From Clostridiales bacterium (GTDB taxonomy: Bacteria > Bacillota > Clostridia > Oscillospirales > CAG-272), in the NCBI GenBank assembly GCA_012511425.1, contig JAAZGC010000241.1, forward strand, positions 1 to 19,385: a stretch of 19,385 nucleotides of DNA. Direction: 5' to 3'. The notes beneath the pieces were generated by a model. That model saw only the letters and a list, made by a program, of their open reading frames with translations. It was not told the origin of the DNA and did not search any database. The stretch's first letter is position 1. Every line of letters begins with the position of its first letter. Positions 15,510 to 19,385 of this stretch are shown piece after piece. A program made the translations under genes and the position numbers.

Positions 15510-17915
15510 TTATTCAAGTGCTTTGAGAAGGGTGTTAAGACTCAGCGGTGATTTGCTCTCCTCGCGAAAAACATAGAAAACGGAAGAACCAGACGGTATT
15601 TCTGCATCAAGACGCGCATAACCGTCATCGCCTCGTGTGAGTTCATCACTCTGCAGCCTGTGTATTTTACCGTTGTAAGGATTCCATACCTCGGCAACGG
15701 GCTTGTTCTGCAAAAACGCGATCTCACCTTTAAAGTCATGATTCGTTGCATTTGCAGCGAAATATATGTCGCAGCCGGCATTTACCTTGTGTATGCAGTT
15801 GAACACCATGCCTGACTTAAGTATATGTGAATCGGATTCGATTGCTTTGAAGGCGGGAAGCGGCAGACCGAAAACACCGCTGTCGGCAACCTTGGGAGCG
15901 CCGCTGAAGATAACATCCGGTGCTATATCAAGACTGTTGATTATATGATCAAGTGCGTCCTTGTCGACCATTTTGGTACCGTCTGCGCCTGTCAGCGAAG
16001 GAAGTATAAAGTAAGCTTCTCCGCCGTTGTTGTTTTTGTTGACATACATATCTGTAAAGGTGTTGCCATCATCCATCGTCACCCCGAAGATATGTCTGAC
16101 AAGACGTTTGACTTCGTCATCAAAACCGGTGTCGGGAAGTTCGGGATTAAACTCGAAGGCAAGAGAAGGGAGCTTGGTGGTTGCGATTATTTTTCCGCCC
16201 TGATCGAAAAATTTAGCAAGCAGTCTCAGGCTTTTAACGCTGATCATCGACATCCCGGGGACAACTACTGCCTTGAATTTCTGCGAGTTTATCTCATTCG
16301 AAAGGCAGAGCTGATTTCCGTCGATATAGCACCGCTCGACGAGGGTTTCCGGATGAATCACCGTAACATCGCGGATCGAGTAGTTTGTAATAAGATTGAT
16401 AACGCCCATATAATCGGCATCAGACGGTGTCTGCGGGTATTCAAATCCGGTTGTCTGGACATCAAAGAGATTTGCCTGAGATTCAAGTGAGTGAAGCGGA
16501 TAAATAACCGCTATGTCGCAAACATGCCTGCCGCCGCGAAGGAGTACCTGCGCTCTCGAAATATATTCGTTAAATGCCACAAGCTGATTTGTCGGTTTTT
16601 CAAAGTCATAATTGCGCGGCATCAGCAGGTTTGCGCCTCTTGCGAGTGCCGTCATTGCGCTGTTATACATATCGGCAAGATCGATCTCTCCGTAGTTGCC
16701 GAAGATATCGCAGATTACTGCATGACGGTCGAAGTTGTCGGCAGCGCCGGAAGCAAGCTTAAGACCGTTGAACCCGTATCCGGAGCCATTTTCAAGGCAA
16801 ACCGCCGCAGCTCCGAGTTGCTTCTGAAAGCGTATTCCGTCTCCGAAAAGCCAGACTGACTGGATAGTTTTAAGATCGGCAACAAAGCCTGATGAAATAA
16901 GCCCGTGAGCCTTGGTAAAGTCAGAGACTGCCTTGATAAAACCATTCTCAAGCATTTTTGAACGGCAGTCAAAAAGCAGGGCTTTGAAATGTGCGGTATC
17001 CTTACCGATATTCATAAAGAGGGCAGGATAATATGGAGCCGGGTCGAATCCGTATTCATGTATGAATATATCGTTGAACCCCTTATCCCACATCCGCCGG
17101 TTGGGTCCCAGGAACTGAATTCCGTTGAAATATGTAAAGGCGACCGTTTCTTCAATATAATCTTCAAACTGTTCGGCAAATTTCTTATATGTCAGATCGA
17201 TGAATTTCTGTGAAGACTCATAAGAAAGATAATTTACGCAGTCGCAATCCGGAATAGGTTTGCAGATAAACTGATGGATGCTCCAGTTGCCTTCCGGAAC
17301 GTCCCAAATGACAACTCCGTCGATGACTTTATCGCGAATGTCAATAAAGCTGCCGTTGTCAATATCATAAGCTACGACAGACATGGTTTCCCCGGAATTA
17401 TCAAGCTTTCGCCTGATTGGCTCTCCCGTGAAACACTCGTATTCACGCTTTACGAGCATATGCGCCCGATCTTCTTCCGATGCCTCCGCAAAGCTTCCGC
17501 CGGCTCTGCCGGATATCTCGCTGTTCGTTCTTGCGGCGGTTTCGGCTTTTTTCCCTTCCGGATCGGTTTGAATATCCGGGTCAATTTCCGTTTTTTCTTC
17601 GGATATAGGATAAACAGGCAGCACGTCGTCGCAATAAACGGCATGCAGTGCATTCTTTCTGAGCCGTTCGAGAATGTTTTTATAATATTTCCAATATAAA
17701 TCGGAATTGAAGGAAGGGGAAACGTCGGAAGACGGTAGTATGGCGCAGCCTCCGCATCCGAGCTTTTTTATTTGACTGATTATGAAGCTTGTTTTATCTT
17801 CGTCCGAAATATCACCGTTCAATATAAGAAACGGCAGAGGTTTGTATTCGTTTGCGGGATTCGCAAATAACTTTTTCAATTCACCGTAATCTTTCGGTGT
17901 ATTGCTGAAATACAT
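15510..17915 (-). CDS. GH106-like glycoside hydrolase homologue with altered catalytic motifs
   Basis: An 801-residue protein. The N-terminus (NPANEYKPLPFLILNGDIS, 19-37, then ISQIKKLGCGGCAILP) matches the opening of GH106-like glycosyl hydrolases (P-x-x-W/LNG, then the 'GxGG' strand). A central part (about 235-460) and a Rossmann-like C-terminal part (AVIYPLHSLESQ at 469-480; VVVPGMSMIS; GGKIIATTKLP) also follow the family. Where the family normally has a YDE..WPSG segment this protein has YCDDVLPVYP (94-103) and a charged linker of about 45 residues. FTDE-like and SE-FG-like sites read FTYFNG (260-265) and CDIFGNYG (402-409). There is no signal peptide, so it is cytoplasmic. The start is ATG 17915 with GGTGGTGA upstream. 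The substrate is unknown. Confidence 0.7.
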   Translation of the reverse strand: MYFSNTPKDYGELKKLFANPANEYKPLPFLILNGDISDEDKTSFIISQIKKLGCGGCAILPSSDVSPSFNSDLYWKYYKNILERLRKNALHAVYCDDVLPVYPISEEKTEIDPDIQTDPEGKKAETAARTNSEISGRAGGSFAEASEEDRAHMLVKREYECFTGEPIRRKLDNSGETMSVVAYDIDNGSFIDIRDKVIDGVVIWDVPEGNWSIHQFICKPIPDCDCVNYLSYESSQKFIDLTYKKFAEQFEDYIEETVAFTYFNGIQFLGPNRRMWDKGFNDIFIHEYGFDPAPYYPALFMNIGKDTAHFKALLFDCRSKMLENGFIKAVSDFTKAHGLISSGFVADLKTIQSVWLFGDGIRFQKQLGAAAVCLENGSGYGFNGLKLASGAADNFDRHAVICDIFGNYGEIDLADMYNSAMTALARGANLLMPRNYDFEKPTNQLVAFNEYISRAQVLLRGGRHVCDIAVIYPLHSLESQANLFDVQTTGFEYPQTPSDADYMGVINLITNYSIRDVTVIHPETLVERCYIDGNQLCLSNEINSQKFKAVVVPGMSMISVKSLRLLAKFFDQGGKIIATTKLPSLAFEFNPELPDTGFDDEVKRLVRHIFGVTMDDGNTFTDMYVNKNNNGGEAYFILPSLTGADGTKMVDKDALDHIINSLDIAPDVIFSGAPKVADSGVFGLPLPAFKAIESDSHILKSGMVFNCIHKVNAGCDIYFAANATNHDFKGEIAFLQNKPVAEVWNPYNGKIHRLQSDELTRGDDGYARLDAEIPSGSSVFYVFREESKSPLSLNTLLKALE

Positions 17916-18019
17916 TTTAATCACCACCGATTTCGTGCCGTTGAGCCGCAAAGCTCTCTAAGGGCAGGATTTCTATATAAAATATATAAACTCATTAAAA
18001 TATAGTAGGAGTACAACAT

Positions 18020-18048
18020 ATTATATCATAAAATATCCGTGATGTAAA
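18020..18048 (-). promoter_or_regulatory. Sigma-A-like promoter of the GH106-like/nucleotidyltransferase unit
   Basis: On the minus strand TTTACA (18048-18043), a 17-base spacer and TATAAT (18025-18020), preceded by TATGA as an extended -10. Both boxes and the spacer length are the same as in the promoter at 8869-8897, and 12 bases around the -10 box are identical. Confidence 0.72.
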
Positions 18049-18191
18049 CTACTTTTCATTCGATATTGGTTAAAAATGCCGCCTGAATATGTAAAATGAT
18101 ATTTAAGGGTGACATTCATATTCAATGCTTTTATATCTATCGATAAATAAAGGTTATTATATACATTTCCTGACAAACATGATAATGTTTC

Positions 18192-18207
18192 TAATGTACA
18201 TTATTAC
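18192..18207 (+). repeat. Operator-like motif, copy 1
   Basis: TAATGTACATTATTAC includes a perfect 12-base palindrome (TAATGTACATTA, 18192-18203) and lies 17 bases upstream of the -35 box of the ABC gene. It matches copy 2 in 14 of 16 positions, with the two starts 51 bases apart. A regulator binding site is inferred. Confidence 0.45.
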
Positions 18208-18224
18208 GGAATTTATAAAAACTC

Positions 18225-18253
18225 TTGACTTTTGGAAAGCGATAATGTATACT
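18225..18253 (+). promoter_or_regulatory. Sigma-A promoter of the ABC transporter gene
   Basis: TTGACT (18225-18230), a 17-base spacer and TATACT (18248-18253) form a strong housekeeping promoter. The predicted transcript starts near 18260, at the first base of the stem that opens the leader. Confidence 0.82.
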
Positions 18254-18258
18254 ATTAC
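18243..18258 (+). repeat. Operator-like motif, copy 2, over the -10 box
   Basis: TAATGTATACTATTAC overlaps the whole -10 box of the ABC promoter. A protein bound here would block RNA polymerase, which suggests repression. The match to copy 1 supports a shared binding protein. Confidence 0.42.
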
Positions 18259-18260
18259 TT

Positions 18261-18310
18261 GTTGCGGATTCATACCGCATTAATTAACCGCATTTTGTTG
18301 CACCCGCAAC
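18261..18310 (+). promoter_or_regulatory. Structured 5' leader with alternative pairings
   Basis: The segment starts with GTTGCGG (18261-18267) and ends with its complement CCGCAAC (18304-18310). Inside are two direct copies of ACCGCATT (18274-18281 and 18287-18294), so GCGG can pair with any of three CCGC elements. A second GTTGC (18297-18301) can also pair with the final GCAAC. The pairings are mutually exclusive. No known riboswitch was recognised. Confidence 0.4.
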
Positions 18311-18352
18311 GAAATAATCCCGTTTACGAATATATTAATAATATCTGCTCAC

Positions 18353-18360
18353 GGAGGTGA
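18353..18360 (+). promoter_or_regulatory. Ribosome binding site that fixes the TTG start of the ABC gene
   Basis: GGAGGTGA lies six bases before TTG 18367 and is a full anti-16S match. The GTG inside it opens a frame that stops after a few codons, so TTG is the start. Confidence 0.82.
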
Positions 18361-18366
18361 GTATAT

Positions 18367-19385
18367 TTGACGGCAATCGATAAAATTCCGACAGAGCTGA
18401 TGAAAAAGCTCGAACAGAAAGGCATTGCGGAGAAGGATATCATACTTTGCGCTATGGCGGATATGAACTCCGAAGGCGTTCACTGCGACAATTGGCTGAT
18501 AGTAACCGACACCGATCTCATCGCTGTCGGAGGAACCAGGATTCTCCGTCCCGAAGGCGACAGGAAAATCACCGATCCGAAAAAACTCAAGGTAGAGTTC
18601 GGAGAGATATCTTATCAATATTATCCGCTCGAATCTCTATTTGACTTTTCCATTGAGGATCAGATATCAATATCGCTTCTTACCGCCAGAAAAGCCGAAC
18701 CCGATGTTGTTTCAAAGATTCGTGAAAAGAAAAAACAGGAAGCAGAGAAACGAAAAGAAATTGAGAAAATAGGCGAAAAAGCCCTTCAACAACCTGACCC
18801 CCCAAAAACGGATACCGGCAAAACAGAAAAGCAAGAAAAAGAATCGGAAGATAAAAAAGAAAAACCGCAGGAGATGCCGGAAGGAATCCCGGTTTTGATT
18901 ACTTATCTTACCAGAACATACAAAAACAATCTGAATCTCTTTGTTAAATATCTTAACCAGTACCTTGTCGAGGGGAAAATCGAAATCGACGAGAACGACG
19001 CCGCAGAGGATCTTTTCTGTCCCAAGTGCGGCAGGAGATACGCCGACCCGAAGCGAAAGATCTGTGCGAGATGTATGGATAAAAACCGTATCATTAAGCG
19101 AACGGCGACATTTTTCGTAAAATACAAGGGTTACATAGCGCTGATAATGCTGACCTTGGTGATGAGCACTGCGATCGGTGTTCTTGCTCCGTATATCAGC
19201 TCCGGTTTCTATTACGATCAGGTTCTCAACGCCGCCGGAGAATTCTACGGACAGATTCTGCTAGTTCTCGGTATTATCATAGCCACAAGAATACTGAGTA
19301 TGCTTGTCAACATAGTAAGCGGTATCTGTACTTCAACCATCGCGGCGAAAATCGTATATGATTTAAAAAAGGTCATTTTCGGCGC
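18367..19385 (+). CDS. ABC exporter-type permease/ATPase with N-terminal extension and zinc ribbon (3' end off window)
   Basis: An open frame from TTG 18367 runs to the right edge, giving 339 codons. Residues about 1-108 form a folded-looking domain (LEQKGIAEKDIILCAMADM, then WLIVTDTDLIAVGGT at 43-57 and ISYQYYPLESLFDFSI at 81-96) that may be PH-like. Residues about 115-172 are a Lys/Glu-rich linker. A Cys4 zinc ribbon follows: CPKCGRRYADPKRKICARC (Cys218, 221, 233, 236). Two membrane segments come next (about 256-276 and 296-318). KYKGYIALIMLTLVMSTAIG followed by APYISSGFYYDQVL looks like the first membrane helix region of a type-I exporter domain. The nucleotide-binding domain would lie beyond the window. 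I recall similar zinc-ribbon ABC exporters in clostridia, with substrate unknown. The regulation is suggested by the promoter and leader just upstream. Confidence 0.78.
   Translation, partial: MTAIDKIPTELMKKLEQKGIAEKDIILCAMADMNSEGVHCDNWLIVTDTDLIAVGGTRILRPEGDRKITDPKKLKVEFGEISYQYYPLESLFDFSIEDQISISLLTARKAEPDVVSKIREKKKQEAEKRKEIEKIGEKALQQPDPPKTDTGKTEKQEKESEDKKEKPQEMPEGIPVLITYLTRTYKNNLNLFVKYLNQYLVEGKIEIDENDAAEDLFCPKCGRRYADPKRKICARCMDKNRIIKRTATFFVKYKGYIALIMLTLVMSTAIGVLAPYISSGFYYDQVLNAAGEFYGQILLVLGIIIATRILSMLVNIVSGICTSTIAAKIVYDLKKVIFG

Larger units (their letters stand above)
17916..18366. other. Divergent intergenic region before the ABC transporter gene
   Basis: This 451-base AT-rich region holds a leftward promoter (18020-18048) for the GH106-like gene and a rightward promoter (18225-18253) for the ABC gene. 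It also holds two copies of a 16-base operator-like motif (18192-18207 and 18243-18258), a structured leader (18261-18310) and a strong ribosome binding site (18353-18360). I see no small gene in it. Confidence 0.7.

Noticed and set aside
18349..18618. Minus-strand open frame across the ABC gene start
   Set aside because: It lies opposite the ribosome binding site and N-terminal domain of the ABC gene, which has a better start and context.
1..19385. tRNA, rRNA, CRISPR array, insertion sequence or phage element
   Set aside because: No cloverleaf, rRNA-like stretch, regularly spaced repeat, transposase, integrase or terminal repeat was seen on either strand.

Overview
The window reads as a piece of a moderate-GC Bacillota chromosome, most likely an uncultured member of the Clostridia. 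The grounds are strong GGAGGTGA-type ribosome binding sites, several TTG starts, sigma-A-like promoters, a two-domain CoA-dehydratase activase, a HAAS/DUF4097 pair, a COG2509 FAD protein and class I PurE. It looks like ordinary chromosomal backbone. I saw no rRNA, tRNA, IS element, phage gene or CRISPR array.

Layout, left to right. On the minus strand from about 8.8 kb down to 1 lie: a sugar-phosphate isomerase/epimerase-like gene closed by a clear terminator; an anchored protein of unknown function and an NfeD-like membrane protein; purE-purN-purH; an SGNH hydrolase; a 989-residue two-domain CoA-dehydratase activase; and the first 57 codons of an HgdB-like partner that runs off the left edge. 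On the plus strand from 9.0 to 11.8 kb a strong promoter drives an acyl carrier protein gene, followed by a membrane-anchored NERD-like protein and a COG2509 FAD-dependent dehydrogenase. This group ends in a bidirectional terminator that it shares with a convergent DUF4097/HAAS pair (11.8-13.9 kb). trmB is divergent from that pair. It converges, with an 11-base gap, on a two-gene minus-strand unit (14.7-17.9 kb) made of a large GH106-like glycosidase homologue and a stand-alone GlmU-type nucleotidyltransferase. After a 451-base intergenic region, a plus-strand gene starts at a TTG codon and runs off the right edge. It is an exporter-type ABC transporter permease with an unusual N-terminal extension and a four-cysteine zinc ribbon.

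How the genes work together. PurE, PurN and PurH are three steps of IMP synthesis. The activase and its partner would form an ATP-driven, Fe-S, 2-hydroxyacyl-CoA-dehydratase-like system whose substrate cannot be read here. HAAS/DUF4097 pairs are usually envelope or regulatory membrane proteins. The glycosidase-like protein and the sugar-1-phosphate nucleotidyltransferase suggest glycan metabolism, but the glycosidase appears to lack the acidic residues expected in its family. No single dramatic new system is obvious. The most promising leads are the ABC protein with its structured leader and paired operator-like sites, the ACP/NERD-like/FAD cluster, and the apparently degenerate GH106-like protein.
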